A stretch of DNA of 64,000 bases from UBA6898 sp964463135 (GCA_964463135.1 CAYXBA010000001.1:346563-410562); one strand, 5' to 3'. Numbered from the stretch's first letter, positions 51,988 to 60,886 are shown. Program-made: numbers and translations. The notes: a model not told the origin generated them from the sequence alone.

Positions 51988-54609
51988 ATGACTGCTCACG
52001 CGCATCAAAAGACCGTAGAACAGGCATGTCAGGACCTCGGCACGTCCCTTCAGGGGATTACGTCTGAAGAGGCGGCGAAACGGCTGCTCGAATATGGTCC
52101 GAATGAACTGACAGAGAAGGCAAAGAAGACAGCTCTCATGATGTTCCTTGACCAGTTCAGAGACTTCATGATCATTATCCTGATCGCTGCAGCCGTCATT
52201 TCAGGGATTGTTGGAGACCCTGAAGACACGATTGCAATAATAGTAATCGTACTGCTCAATGCAGTGATCGGTTTTGTTCAGGAATATCGGGCCGAAAAGG
52301 CCCTGGCTGCCCTTAAGAAGATGGCTGCTCACGCCGCTCTTGTAGTAAGAAGCGGTGAGCATGCGAATATTCCTGCCTCCGAACTTGTTCCGGGTGATAT
52401 CGTGCTGCTCGAAGCCGGTAGGGTTGTTCCGGCTGATATGAGACTTGCCGAGGCCGTACAGTTAAAGGCGGAGGAGGCTGCCCTGACTGGTGAATCTGTG
52501 CCTGTTGAGAAAAATACCAGGGCACTGCACGACGAACACCTGTCCATGGGTGACAGAAAGAACATGGTATACAAAGGCACTGCCGTGTCATACGGAAGAG
52601 GCACCGGGATTGTTGTGGCCACCGGCATGCATACAGAGCTTGGAAAGATTGCCACCATGCTTCAGGATGAGGAAGAGGTCAAAACCCCTCTGCAGAAAAG
52701 ACTCCTGTCGTTCGGGAAAAATCTTGCCTTTGCAGTGCTTGCGATATGCGCAGTAGTATTCGGTATCGGGGTTTTCAGGGGTGAACCTCCTTTGCTGATG
52801 CTTCTGACGGCCATATCCCTCGCAGTCGCGGCAATTCCTGAAGCGCTTCCGGCTGTAATAACCATATCACTTGCACTTGGGGCAAAAAAGCTTATAAAGC
52901 AGAACGCCCTTATAAGAAAACTCCCTGCGGTCGAGACCCTCGGTTCTGTAACCTATATCTGCTCTGACAAGACCGGAACCCTCACTTTGAATAAGATGAC
53001 TGTAGAAGAGTTATATGTTGATGGGAAAATCGTCAGGAGTGAAGCATTTAACGCCGAACACCGAACACCAAGCAGCGAACTTCTTACTGCCCTTGCCTTA
53101 AGCAATGACGCTGAGATGGACGTCTCAGGCAATGCGATTGGGGACCCGACGGAAATCGCCCTATATGTTATGGCAAAAAGCATGGGCTTTGACAAAAAAC
53201 CCCTGGAGCAGGCCCTTCCGAGGGTAGCTGAGATTCCCTTTGATTCTGACAGAAAATGTATGACCACGTTCCATAAGGAACGGGATGGGAAGATCGTCTC
53301 CTTTACCAAGGGGGCAATTGACGTTCTGCTGGACAAGGCAGTCGGTATATTGACCACTGAAGGGTTGAAGACCTTTGATGCCTCGGATATTCAGAGGGCC
53401 AGCGAAAGGATGTCCGCCGACGGACTCAGGGTTCTCGGTATTGCCATGAGGACTTGGGAGACACTGCCTAACGATATGTCGCCGGAGCACGTGGAAGCCG
53501 GCCTCTCCATCCTCGGCCTTGTCGGCATGATGGACCCGCCGAGGGATGAGGCCAAAGAGGCTGTACGCTTATGCAAGAGCGCTGGGATCAAGCCGGTGAT
53601 GATAACCGGAGACCATCCCCTGACTGCAACGACCATTGCCAGGAGGTTGGGGATTCTCGAACAGGACTCCCGTGCGGTGATCACCGGCAGGGAACTCGAT
53701 CAATTGTCAATGGAAGATTTTGAGGAGCGGGTTGAACATATACGAGTATATGCGAGGGTCGCCCCTGAACAGAAGCTCAAGATAGTGAAGGCGCTTCAGG
53801 ACAGAGGACAGTTTGTTGCGATGACCGGTGACGGAGTGAACGACGCTCCTGCCCTGAAGAGGGCTGATATAGGCGTTGCGATGGGGATCACGGGGACGGA
53901 TGTTTCAAAAGAAGCGTCTCACATGATTCTTCTGGATGACAACTTTGCCACCATAGTGAAGGCGGTGAAGGAAGGCAGGCGGATCTTCGACAATGTCCGC
54001 AAGTTCATCAAATACACCATGACGAGCAACTCGGGGGAGATTTGGACCATATTCCTTGCGCCATTTTTTGGGCTTCCCATTCCCCTGCTGCCTATACATA
54101 TCCTCTGGATCAATCTCGTGACCGATGGGTTGCCTGGCCTTGCGCTTGCCGCAGAACCAGCTGAAAAAGGCACCATGGAAAGACCTCCACGCCACCCTAA
54201 AGAGAGCATCTTTGCCAAGGGGCTTGGCATCCACATTATCTGGGTCGGACTGCTGATGGGTGGGACGTCCCTCGTTACTCAGGCATGGTCGATAAAGACT
54301 GGCCATGCACACTGGCAGACGATGGTCTTTACTGTTTTGTGTCTGAGCCAGATGGGGCATGTGCTTGCTATAAGGTCGGACGCTGAATCTCTCTTTAAAC
54401 AGGGATTGTTTTCAAATATACCGCTTCTGGGCGCATTTGCTTTGACCTTTGCCCTTCAGATGGCTACGATCTATATCCCGTCTCTGAACAGCATATTCAA
54501 GACCGAGCCCCTTACTTTGCCGGAACTCCTCCTTGTCCTGGCCCTGTCGTCGATCGTCTTTATTGCGGTCGAGGTCGAGAAGCTGCTGAGAAGACGGGGG
54601 ATCATCTGA
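51988..54609 (+). CDS. P2-type cation ATPase, probable manganese (or calcium) exporter
   Basis: An 873-residue P-type ATPase from the ATG at 51988 (AGGGGG site); an earlier ATG at 51967 lies inside the small upstream ORF. It has the cation-ATPase N-terminal domain, TGESVPV, the metal-site helix AVAAIPEALPAVITI, the phosphorylation motif SDKTGTLTLNKMT and hinge TGDGVNDAPAL. PEALP in M4 groups it with PacL/PMR1-type Ca/Mn pumps. The manganese riboswitch in front argues for Mn2+ export. Confidence 0.9.
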   Translation: MTAHAHQKTVEQACQDLGTSLQGITSEEAAKRLLEYGPNELTEKAKKTALMMFLDQFRDFMIIILIAAAVISGIVGDPEDTIAIIVIVLLNAVIGFVQEYRAEKALAALKKMAAHAALVVRSGEHANIPASELVPGDIVLLEAGRVVPADMRLAEAVQLKAEEAALTGESVPVEKNTRALHDEHLSMGDRKNMVYKGTAVSYGRGTGIVVATGMHTELGKIATMLQDEEEVKTPLQKRLLSFGKNLAFAVLAICAVVFGIGVFRGEPPLLMLLTAISLAVAAIPEALPAVITISLALGAKKLIKQNALIRKLPAVETLGSVTYICSDKTGTLTLNKMTVEELYVDGKIVRSEAFNAEHRTPSSELLTALALSNDAEMDVSGNAIGDPTEIALYVMAKSMGFDKKPLEQALPRVAEIPFDSDRKCMTTFHKERDGKIVSFTKGAIDVLLDKAVGILTTEGLKTFDASDIQRASERMSADGLRVLGIAMRTWETLPNDMSPEHVEAGLSILGLVGMMDPPRDEAKEAVRLCKSAGIKPVMITGDHPLTATTIARRLGILEQDSRAVITGRELDQLSMEDFEERVEHIRVYARVAPEQKLKIVKALQDRGQFVAMTGDGVNDAPALKRADIGVAMGITGTDVSKEASHMILLDDNFATIVKAVKEGRRIFDNVRKFIKYTMTSNSGEIWTIFLAPFFGLPIPLLPIHILWINLVTDGLPGLALAAEPAEKGTMERPPRHPKESIFAKGLGIHIIWVGLLMGGTSLVTQAWSIKTGHAHWQTMVFTVLCLSQMGHVLAIRSDAESLFKQGLFSNIPLLGAFALTFALQMATIYIPSLNSIFKTEPLTLPELLLVLALSSIVFIAVEVEKLLRRRGII

Positions 54610-54725
54610 TCAGCAGAGGTCCTGATCCTTGCTTCTTTCTGCCTGTGCTATTATGGAACTGCTCAGGTGGATAGTCTGTAGGTGTTTAGGTCGATAGCGG
54701 CGAATGACTATACGATATTAAACAA

Positions 54726-54774
54726 AGCTTAGAGCCTCGATTCGTTTTTTGTCCGAAAGCAGGTGCTCTAAGCT
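54726..54774. repeat. 10-base inverted repeat in intergenic DNA
   Basis: AGCTTAGAGC and GCTCTAAGCT are exact complements separated by 29 bases. There is no T run after it. It lies 116 bases behind the ATPase gene and 81 before the OsmC-like gene. It may be a processing or attenuation structure or a worn insertion end. Confidence 0.4.
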
Positions 54775-54854
54775 ACGATCCTGGCAGACTACAGTCTAAT
54801 CAACCTGAATAATTACGCTATTATCAGCATCACAGATAAAGGAGAGATAGAAAG

Positions 54855-55370
54855 ATGAGCACAAAACGTGATTTGAAAGAGATAGTCGCTACGAGGATAG
54901 AGTTCTTCAAAAGAAAACCTGAGGCAGCGATCTATAAGCCGAAGGTATCGTCAAAGCATATCAGGAACCTGTACACAGAAACGCAGGTGAGAGAGCACCT
55001 CGTGAAGTCTGACTATGCAGAGGCGGCAGGGGGCGAGAACCAGGCGCCCAATCCGATCGAGCTGCTCCTTTCGGCCTTCGGCGCCTGTGTTGAGGCTGCG
55101 TTCTACGAGTTCGCTCTGCACGAAGGCCTCACCATAACGTCGCTTTCCGTGGACGTGGAAGGCATGCTCGACCTGCGCGGCCTCTTCATGATCGATGATA
55201 TAAGCGCCGGGTTCAGGGACGTGAAGTTCAGCTTCCGCATCGAGAGCCCTGATGACGAAGCTCGGGTCCGTGCGCTTGCAGAGAAGGTGATCGCACATTG
55301 CCCGGTTGTGGACAGCCTGAAAAAGCCGACACCGGTTTCAGGGGAGATCGTGATCACAGGGCAGCGGTAA
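54855..55370 (+). CDS. OsmC/Ohr-family protein
   Basis: A 171-residue OsmC-fold protein with both redox cysteines in place: LLSAFGACVEAAFYEFAL and KVIAHCPVVDSL. The family reduces organic hydroperoxides with thiols, though some members have other thiol chemistry. An extra N-terminal helix is present. AAAGGAGAG lies upstream of the ATG. Confidence 0.88.
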   Translation: MSTKRDLKEIVATRIEFFKRKPEAAIYKPKVSSKHIRNLYTETQVREHLVKSDYAEAAGGENQAPNPIELLLSAFGACVEAAFYEFALHEGLTITSLSVDVEGMLDLRGLFMIDDISAGFRDVKFSFRIESPDDEARVRALAEKVIAHCPVVDSLKKPTPVSGEIVITGQR

Positions 55371-55409
55371 ATGATCCTTATCCCATGATCGAACATACAA
55401 GGAGAAAAA

Positions 55410-56117
55410 ATGAACAAAACCGTATGCATGATAATTCAGACCGTTGCAGTCATGGTTTTTCTTGCAGCAACGACGGCCTATGCTGCTATGCCGGCGGGTG
55501 ATTACCTTGAGGGTAAAAACTCAAAGGTCGGCGTGATCCTGGCTCACGGCCAGGGATCGGATCCTGACTCACATGTGGTGGGTCCTCTGCGTCGCGCGAT
55601 CAACAAGGACCTCGGTTTTCATACACTCTCTTTACAGATGCCGGTTATCGCCGGTAAACGCGGTCCGGAGACATTTCAGGAGTATGCTTCAACCTTTCCT
55701 GATGCATACCAGCGCATTCAGGCTGCCATCGATTTTCTGAAGAAGGAAAAAGGGGTTGAGCGCATATATCTTATGGGCTACAGCATGGGAGGCCGCATGA
55801 CTACTGCATTTCTCGCCAATCATCCGGATAGCGGCATTGCCGGCTATATCGGTGTGGGGCTGCTGGCCGGCGGTGAGGAGCCGTTGAACTCGAATCTCAA
55901 CCTCCGGAAGGTCAAGATCCCGGTTTTGGACGTGTATGCAGAGAATGACCGTGATGCCAAATTTGCGGAGAATCGCAAGTCATTTGTCTCGGCGCGATTC
56001 AGACAGGTATCCATTCCCGGCGCCAAACACGATTACCGGGGCTATGAAGATCAGGTGAATGCCGCAGCTATAACCTGGCTGAAGGAGCAGGAGGCTGGTA
56101 AAGCGGCCAGCCGGTAA
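55410..56117 (+). CDS. Exported alpha/beta hydrolase, DUF3530-like
   Basis: A 235-residue protein with a signal peptide (ending AYA-AMP) and an alpha/beta hydrolase fold: ILAHGQGSDPDSH oxyanion region, nucleophile in MGYSMGGRM, acidic residue in DVYAENDRDAKF and His in GAKHDYRG. The whole triad is present. The periplasmic substrate is unknown. It lies 39 bases behind the OsmC-like gene. Confidence 0.8.
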   Translation: MNKTVCMIIQTVAVMVFLAATTAYAAMPAGDYLEGKNSKVGVILAHGQGSDPDSHVVGPLRRAINKDLGFHTLSLQMPVIAGKRGPETFQEYASTFPDAYQRIQAAIDFLKKEKGVERIYLMGYSMGGRMTTAFLANHPDSGIAGYIGVGLLAGGEEPLNSNLNLRKVKIPVLDVYAENDRDAKFAENRKSFVSARFRQVSIPGAKHDYRGYEDQVNAAAITWLKEQEAGKAASR

Positions 56118-56227
56118 ACTCTTATGCATGAGGCCCCTGGCGGCCCCTGAACTCTTCAATGTCAAGATCGTCCAGGTCAGGGGCGTAACTGCGGCCCGGA
56201 TACGGCTCAGAAAAAACTGTCCGAAGT

Positions 56228-56557
56228 CTATTCCAGCATCTTCAGGAGCTGCATGGTCGGGACAAGATTCGCTCCTTCTTCGGTCTTTACATATTCATAA
56301 AAATCGCACTGGCCGCAGGTCCTGTATTTCTGTGCAAAGGTCCCATGCACTATTCCGTTGCATAGCGTTCCGGCAACAACCCAGCAACCCCGTCCGGCAC
56401 TTATGCCGTCATGCGTCCTGTCCAGACGGATGTTGGTATTTGCAGGACAGACCCCCAGTTCTGGTGCGTTCTGGCCGCCTAGCTCCCTGCCGCATCGCTT
56501 GAATTCCCAGCAATTGAGTTTCTGCTCACCCGAAGAGTCACTATCAGTCCCATTCAT
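56228..56557 (-). CDS. Two-CW domain protein under c-di-GMP riboswitch control
   Basis: A 109-residue soluble protein with two Cys-Trp motifs: NCWEFKRCGRE and AGRGCWVVAGTLC, plus GVCPA and YRTCGQCDFYEYVK. It matches small two-CW proteins that often stand beside or within signalling proteins. The cysteines probably bind metal. GGGAGG precedes the ATG. The transcript starts with a c-di-GMP-I aptamer and terminator, so its level should follow c-di-GMP. Confidence 0.78.
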   Translation of the reverse strand: MNGTDSDSSGEQKLNCWEFKRCGRELGGQNAPELGVCPANTNIRLDRTHDGISAGRGCWVVAGTLCNGIVHGTFAQKYRTCGQCDFYEYVKTEEGANLVPTMQLLKMLE

Positions 56558-56650
56558 AAATAATTACCTCCCAATCTATGTATCTATTCCGCAAGAAGTT
56601 GTATTTTTGTTCCCTTGCGGCCGCGCCCGATCTGAGACCGTTTTTCCCAT

Positions 56651-56684
56651 AAAAAAATCCCAAACTCCTGAGAGAATGGGATTC
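56651..56684 (-). terminator. Terminator of the c-di-GMP riboswitch
   Basis: On the minus strand AATCCCA pairs with TGGGATT, followed by TTTTTT. It lies between the aptamer and the two-CW gene. Confidence 0.8.
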
Positions 56685-56697
56685 AGACACTATATCC

Positions 56698-56787
56698 AAA
56701 TACCGCTTCGGCAACCCTGCTGTCCGTTTCCGGACCAGTGGCTTTGCGTCCTACCCTCTCAGATAGTTTGCTATTATCGGTGGTCTG
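56698..56787 (-). promoter_or_regulatory. c-di-GMP-I (GEMM) riboswitch aptamer
   Basis: On the minus strand the conserved blocks are in order: GCAAAC, a P1b hairpin CTATC-TGAGA-GGGTAG with a GNRA-type loop, GGACGCAAAGCC, a second hairpin (CTGGTCCGGAAACGGACAGCAG in parts: TCCG-GAAA-CGGA) and GGGTTGCCGAAGC. GGACGCAAAGCC and GGGTTRCCGA are signature sequences of c-di-GMP-I aptamers. A terminator follows, then the two-CW gene. The diguanylate cyclase at 10891-11763 is one source of ligand in this window. Confidence 0.85.
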
Positions 56788-57004
56788 TATTTCTGATCAA
56801 TTTTATTCCTATCTATCCATCTCTGTCAATACAGATTGTTCTGTCCATTACGGATGATCGCGGACAGCGGCAATATGCGGAGCAGATGCCGGCTTGCCCA
56901 GATGCCGGCCTGCGCGCCTTGTCTTTGAACCGCATTCTGGTACAATGACATCAGGGAGAGAGGTATGTTTCCCTGTATGCCAATTGCGTAAAAGGAGGCT
57001 GATC

Positions 57005-58372
57005 ATGGATCTTTCCAGAAGGGACCTGCTCAGGCTTGCGTCGATGGCGGCTCTTGCAGCGGCTGTCGATCCGCATAGGTCTTTTGCCGCGGACATAGGC
57101 ACCGACATCCTGCCTGAAGACAGGGTGTTCATCGCGAACGAGGATTCGAATACCATAACCGTAATAGACCCCAGGACCAACACGGTCGAGACGACCATAA
57201 ACCTCACGAGCTTTGATGAAGACCCGAGGCCTCCGTTCCGGCTTGTGACCGGTGGGGTGACACCCACACATGCAGGCATGATCCACAAGCCGCTTTACCA
57301 CGGCTGTATTGATGCGCACGGTGTAGTGCCGTCTCCGGACGGGTCTATGCTTGCTACATCAGGGAGGGGCAGCAGTAACGTGTATCTCATAGACACGAGG
57401 ACAAAGAAGGTCATAGGCAACACTAAAAATCCTTTTGCCGGGCCGAACACAAATCCTGAAAGGCTGAGCAGCGGCATAATCGTCGGCCGCGAGCCGCATG
57501 AGCCGACCTTCACCAGGAACGGTAAAGAACTCTGGGTGGCTGTCCGCGGGGAGGACAGGATCGCGATCCTTGATGCGGCAGATGCGGTAAAGCAGTCAGG
57601 CGGAGCAGACGCAAAGTCACTGCGGCAATATCTCCCGACGATCAATGGGCCGAGCCAGGCATGGTTCTCAAAGGACGGGAAGCTCGCATTTGTGATCAGC
57701 CAGAAGGTTTCAAAGATGGATATATTTCTGGTCAATCCTGACAACAATGGTTTTTCACACCCGGAGAGGCTGAAGACCCTGGACATAAGCGCACAGGACA
57801 AGGCCGCATTCACGCCCTTTGAAAAGACATCGCCTGACGGGGCCGAGATATGGCTTTCGCACAAGCTTGCAGACGCTGTTTCGACGATAAGCACCCAGGA
57901 CCCGTTTGCCCTCCTCGGAACGCTGCATCTGGGGAACCTCGCAAGGCCGAACCATCTGGAGTTTGTGGAGAACGCAAAAGGCAAGGCGGTCTATGTGAGC
58001 CTGGCACGTGTTGATGACTCAGGACCAGGCAATGTTGCATCAAGCCGGATAGCGATCATTGACCGTTCCGTTCCGCCAAAGGAAAGAAAGGTGGTCAAAA
58101 CGTTCTTCACCCGCGGCCGTGAAGCGCACGGCCTCTGGACGAACCCGGCAGGGAATATCCTGTATATTTCTCATGAGCAGGACGAACTGCCCGGCACGCC
58201 GGATGCCGGCCAGACCGTCTGCACAGCCTTTGATGTTTCCGACCCTCTGGATCCGGTATTTATCGCCCGCATACCTCTTGGTTCGCTTGTTCTGCCGTCA
58301 GGCGAGCTCAGGAACAAGAAGAGCATAAACCTCGTTTATGTCAGGCCCGGTTTCCGCGGCCAGACAGCATAG
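57005..58372 (+). CDS. Tat-exported YVTN-type beta-propeller protein
   Basis: About 455 residues from the ATG at 57005, which has AAGGAGG upstream. The N-terminus is a Tat signal (SRRDLLRLASMAALAAAV). The mature part is a seven-bladed type propeller with NTITVIDPRTNTVETTI, SSNVYLIDTRTKKVIG, RIAILDAADAVK and HGLWTNPAGNILYISHEQ blades. Relatives are periplasmic and sometimes bind copper or haem; no such residues are clear here. A DUF305 gene follows 15 bases later. Confidence 0.82.
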   Translation: MDLSRRDLLRLASMAALAAAVDPHRSFAADIGTDILPEDRVFIANEDSNTITVIDPRTNTVETTINLTSFDEDPRPPFRLVTGGVTPTHAGMIHKPLYHGCIDAHGVVPSPDGSMLATSGRGSSNVYLIDTRTKKVIGNTKNPFAGPNTNPERLSSGIIVGREPHEPTFTRNGKELWVAVRGEDRIAILDAADAVKQSGGADAKSLRQYLPTINGPSQAWFSKDGKLAFVISQKVSKMDIFLVNPDNNGFSHPERLKTLDISAQDKAAFTPFEKTSPDGAEIWLSHKLADAVSTISTQDPFALLGTLHLGNLARPNHLEFVENAKGKAVYVSLARVDDSGPGNVASSRIAIIDRSVPPKERKVVKTFFTRGREAHGLWTNPAGNILYISHEQDELPGTPDAGQTVCTAFDVSDPLDPVFIARIPLGSLVLPSGELRNKKSINLVYVRPGFRGQTA

Positions 58373-58387
58373 GCAAAGGGAGGCCGC

Positions 58388-58834
58388 ATGAAGAGATCAG
58401 CCCGTGGACGGCATCTGCTCGCCATACCAGTAATGCTCATAGGCGCATTGATCGCAACTGCATACGCGCAGCATCAGCACGGCAGCAGCGAATTTTCCTC
58501 AGGCATGCAGGCCGGCATGATGGTGATGATGAAGGATATGGAGTCAGCGCCAATGACCGGAGACCCGGACAGGGATTTTCTGGCCATGATGATACCGCAT
58601 CATGAGGGTGCTGTGGAGATGGCGCGTCTTGTTCTTATCCATGGGAAGGACCCGCTTGTCCGCCGTCTTGCAGAGGAGATCATCGCAAGCCAGACCGTAG
58701 AGATCCGGACCATGAAGGAGCGGCTTGTTATTCTCGGAAAGAGGCCTGACCCTGACCCTGGCGGATTTCCTTCTCTTGGCGGCACGCGCGGAGAGGGGAA
58801 GGCAGATGGCGCGGCGCCAAAGCCGGGGAAATAA
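58388..58834 (+). CDS. DUF305-family exported protein
   Basis: A 148-residue protein with a signal peptide (ending AYA-QHQH) and a ferritin-like DUF305 helix pair: DFLAMMIPHHEGAVEMARL and RRLAEEIIASQTVEI. The MMxPHHxGA motif is typical and thought to bind metal, often copper. A Pro/Gly-rich tail ends it. It is probably co-transcribed with the propeller gene. Confidence 0.87.
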   Translation: MKRSARGRHLLAIPVMLIGALIATAYAQHQHGSSEFSSGMQAGMMVMMKDMESAPMTGDPDRDFLAMMIPHHEGAVEMARLVLIHGKDPLVRRLAEEIIASQTVEIRTMKERLVILGKRPDPDPGGFPSLGGTRGEGKADGAAPKPGK

Positions 58835-58924
58835 AGCTCCTGCGTCTGCTTCATTGCAAAAAAGCTCTTGCCTGAGGGAAGGGCAGGGCGTATAATTTGA
58901 TCAAACAGACTTATGGAGGGCGTT

Positions 58925-59191
58925 ATGAAACAGCTTGCATTGATGGTCCTTTTAGGCGTTATCTGCACGGTGAATTATCCTTCGGACTGCACCATTGTAG
59001 ATACAAAGATGGGCAGCTCGGATGACCACTTTAAGACCCGGGTGGAATGCTCCTATGGTGAGAATGGTGCGGACGGCAGAAGTGTCTATTATGCGCATGC
59101 CAAGAGAGCGGAAGGCGTGAGGGTTACGAAGGTTGACTATCTGCCAACGCTCGCTGTAGGCACAGACAGCATCACCATGACCTGCGAGTAG
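58925..59191 (+). CDS. Small exported protein of unknown function
   Basis: About 88 residues from the ATG at 58925 (GGAGGG upstream; an earlier ATG at 58913 is also in frame). It has a signal peptide and at least three cysteines (SDCTIVD, VECSYG, MTCE), which could form disulfides. No recognised domain. Confidence 0.55.
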   Translation: MKQLALMVLLGVICTVNYPSDCTIVDTKMGSSDDHFKTRVECSYGENGADGRSVYYAHAKRAEGVRVTKVDYLPTLAVGTDSITMTCE

Positions 59192-59218
59192 CCTGCCGGA
59201 GCTGTCAATTGTCATTGC

Positions 59219-59254
59219 TGAAGGGGTTCAAGTCCAGTGATGAATTTGAACCCT
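59219..59254. terminator. Strong hairpin between convergent genes
   Basis: AGGGGTTCAA pairs with TTGAACCCT around a 14-base loop. It has no T run and would serve as a shared transcription barrier between the small exported gene and the antitoxin remnant locus. Confidence 0.45.
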
Positions 59255-59257
59255 CTG

Positions 59258-59351
59258 CTATTTCCTGGGGAAATACTTCACGTTGTGTATGTTTTTAAAA
59301 TCTGCATCCTGCGTCCATATGACGGCATTGCCATCTCGAAAATCGACGATA
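59258..59351 (-). pseudogene. VapC-type PIN toxin, C-terminal remnant
   Basis: Directly behind the antitoxin gene a minus-strand frame reads VDFRDGNAVIWTQDADFK and then KYFPRK before a stop. This is the end of a PIN domain, where TQDxDF carries an acidic residue of the nuclease site. About 100 N-terminal residues are missing, so no toxin can be made. Confidence 0.6.
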
Positions 59352-59558
59352 TTATACCCTGTCTTTCTCGCGTTTGAATCTTGTATTCATGCCCTTGAGA
59401 AATCCCCTGAGCTCTTTGATATCGCGTTCCGGTATAAGTTCGATACGACCGGCATATTCCACAACCTGCATTTTTTGGCCGGGACGAAGATTCATGGATT
59501 CTCTCACTGTTTTTGGAATGACAACCTGATATTTCGGTGATACGGTTACTGACTGCAT
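59352..59558 (-). CDS. AbrB/VapB-type antitoxin
   Basis: A 68-residue SpoVT/AbrB swapped-hairpin protein: VSPKYQVVIPKTVRESMNL, PGQKMQVVEYAGRIELIPE, then a C-terminal helix that would bind the toxin. An AGGTT-type ribosome site precedes it. The matching VapC toxin is reduced to its last 30 residues, so this is an orphan antitoxin. Confidence 0.82.
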   Translation of the reverse strand: MQSVTVSPKYQVVIPKTVRESMNLRPGQKMQVVEYAGRIELIPERDIKELRGFLKGMNTRFKREKDRV

Positions 59559-59619
59559 GGCATAACCTCCATCGATCTGATTGGGTTACAGTATTATTAT
59601 CGATATGGCTTTGGCAATA

Positions 59620-60852
59620 TTATCTGTCCAGCGGACTTTTTACGCCGAGGATATTCCTTTTTGAGACGTGAGTATAGATCATGGTGGTCGAAAGGTTCGT
59701 ATGGCCCAGCAACTCCTGCACGGTTCTGATGTCATAACCATTTTCCAGTAAGTGGGTCGCAAAACTGTGTCTGAGCGTATGCACAGAGGCCTGTTTCGGG
59801 ATACCCGCCTTGATGATTGCCTGTTTGAATGCCCTCTGGAGATTCTCATGATACACATGATGACGCCTGAATATCTGACTGCGCGGGTCTATCGAAGGCG
59901 CTTGCGCAGGGAACAGCCAGAACCATGCCCACTCTTTACCAGCATTGGGATATTTTCTTTCGAGGGCATTCGGCAGCTGCACGCCGGCAGCCTGGGCAGC
60001 CCTGTCTTTCTCAAACATCACCCTGACAGTCTGCATATGACCAGTGAGTTCTTCCCTCAGCGATTCCGGCAGAACAGTCCGTCGGTCTTTGTCACCCTTG
60101 CCGGCCCTGATGATCACCATTCCCTGCTCAAGGTCCACATCCTTGATCCTTAACTGCAGGCATTCCTGAATGCGCAGCCCGCAGCCGTAAATAACCCTGG
60201 CCATGAGTCTGTTCAGCCCCTCCATCTGTGCGAATATACTGTCCGTCTCTGCCATGGTAAGCACGACCGGAAGGCGCCGCGTCTGTTTTGCACGCACAGC
60301 ACTGATCTCACCGTCGATATTCTTGTCCAAGACGTGGCGGTAGAGAAAGACGACTGCATTCAGTGCCTGATTTTGGGTGGAGGATGACACCCGTTTGTCG
60401 ACCGCCTGATGGCTCAGAAAATCCTGCAGATCCTTACCTGAAAGTGTCTCTGGTGGGCGCTCTTTTACAAACCTGCTGAAGTGACGAACCCACGTGACAT
60501 AGGTCTTTTCGGTGCTATAGGACCTATGCCGCAGCCGCAAAGCTTCGCGCAATTTTTTTTCAAGGCCGGGCCAGTCGGAAGACACCTGCGGCACGCTAAC
60601 GCCTCCATCTGCCCGGCGAGACAGGAAGTAGCTGTAGAGCCTGAGGGCACGGTCGGCCTGCTGGACCTGCCAATCTTCCGAGTATTTTGCTATATGTTTG
60701 AGAAACTGGGCCTGCTGTTCATTATCGAGAGTCGACGACTCAGGGAGATCCAAGAAACGATAACAGTCGGCGACCCGCTTCAGATAATAAGGGATGTTCT
60801 TTTCAGGCACCCTTTCTTTTTCAATAAGAAACTTTGTAAATAGCTCAAACAT
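59620..60852 (-). CDS. intI: Integron integrase
   Basis: About 410 residues from the ATG at 60852; an in-frame TTG at 60864 is an alternative. The C-terminal 330 residues are an integron integrase: first Arg in GCGLRIQECLQL, Lys in GKGDKDRRTVLP, HTLRH, LLGHTNLSTT and the nucleophile Tyr in TMIYTHV. The IntI-specific insert is present (LERKYPNAGKEWAWFWLFPA, then DPRSQIFRRHH), which separates it from XerC/D. The first 80 residues are an extra N-terminal domain that class 1-type IntI (about 337 residues) lacks. It is divergent to the cassettes, the normal layout. Confidence 0.9.
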   Translation of the reverse strand: MFELFTKFLIEKERVPEKNIPYYLKRVADCYRFLDLPESSTLDNEQQAQFLKHIAKYSEDWQVQQADRALRLYSYFLSRRADGGVSVPQVSSDWPGLEKKLREALRLRHRSYSTEKTYVTWVRHFSRFVKERPPETLSGKDLQDFLSHQAVDKRVSSSTQNQALNAVVFLYRHVLDKNIDGEISAVRAKQTRRLPVVLTMAETDSIFAQMEGLNRLMARVIYGCGLRIQECLQLRIKDVDLEQGMVIIRAGKGDKDRRTVLPESLREELTGHMQTVRVMFEKDRAAQAAGVQLPNALERKYPNAGKEWAWFWLFPAQAPSIDPRSQIFRRHHVYHENLQRAFKQAIIKAGIPKQASVHTLRHSFATHLLENGYDIRTVQELLGHTNLSTTMIYTHVSKRNILGVKSPLDR

Positions 60853-60866
60853 AATTATGTCCAAAA

Positions 60867-60886
60867 TTATATCGCATGCGATATAA
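60867..60886. promoter_or_regulatory. Perfect 20-base palindrome in front of intI
   Basis: TTATATCGCATGCGATATAA is an exact palindrome lying just upstream of both possible intI starts. It is placed to act as an operator on intI. A half-degenerate copy is found at the cassette promoter. Confidence 0.65.

Noticed and set aside
59283..59540. Plus-strand reading frame over the antitoxin
   Set aside because: It is antisense to a well-recognised AbrB-type antitoxin and the PIN remnant.
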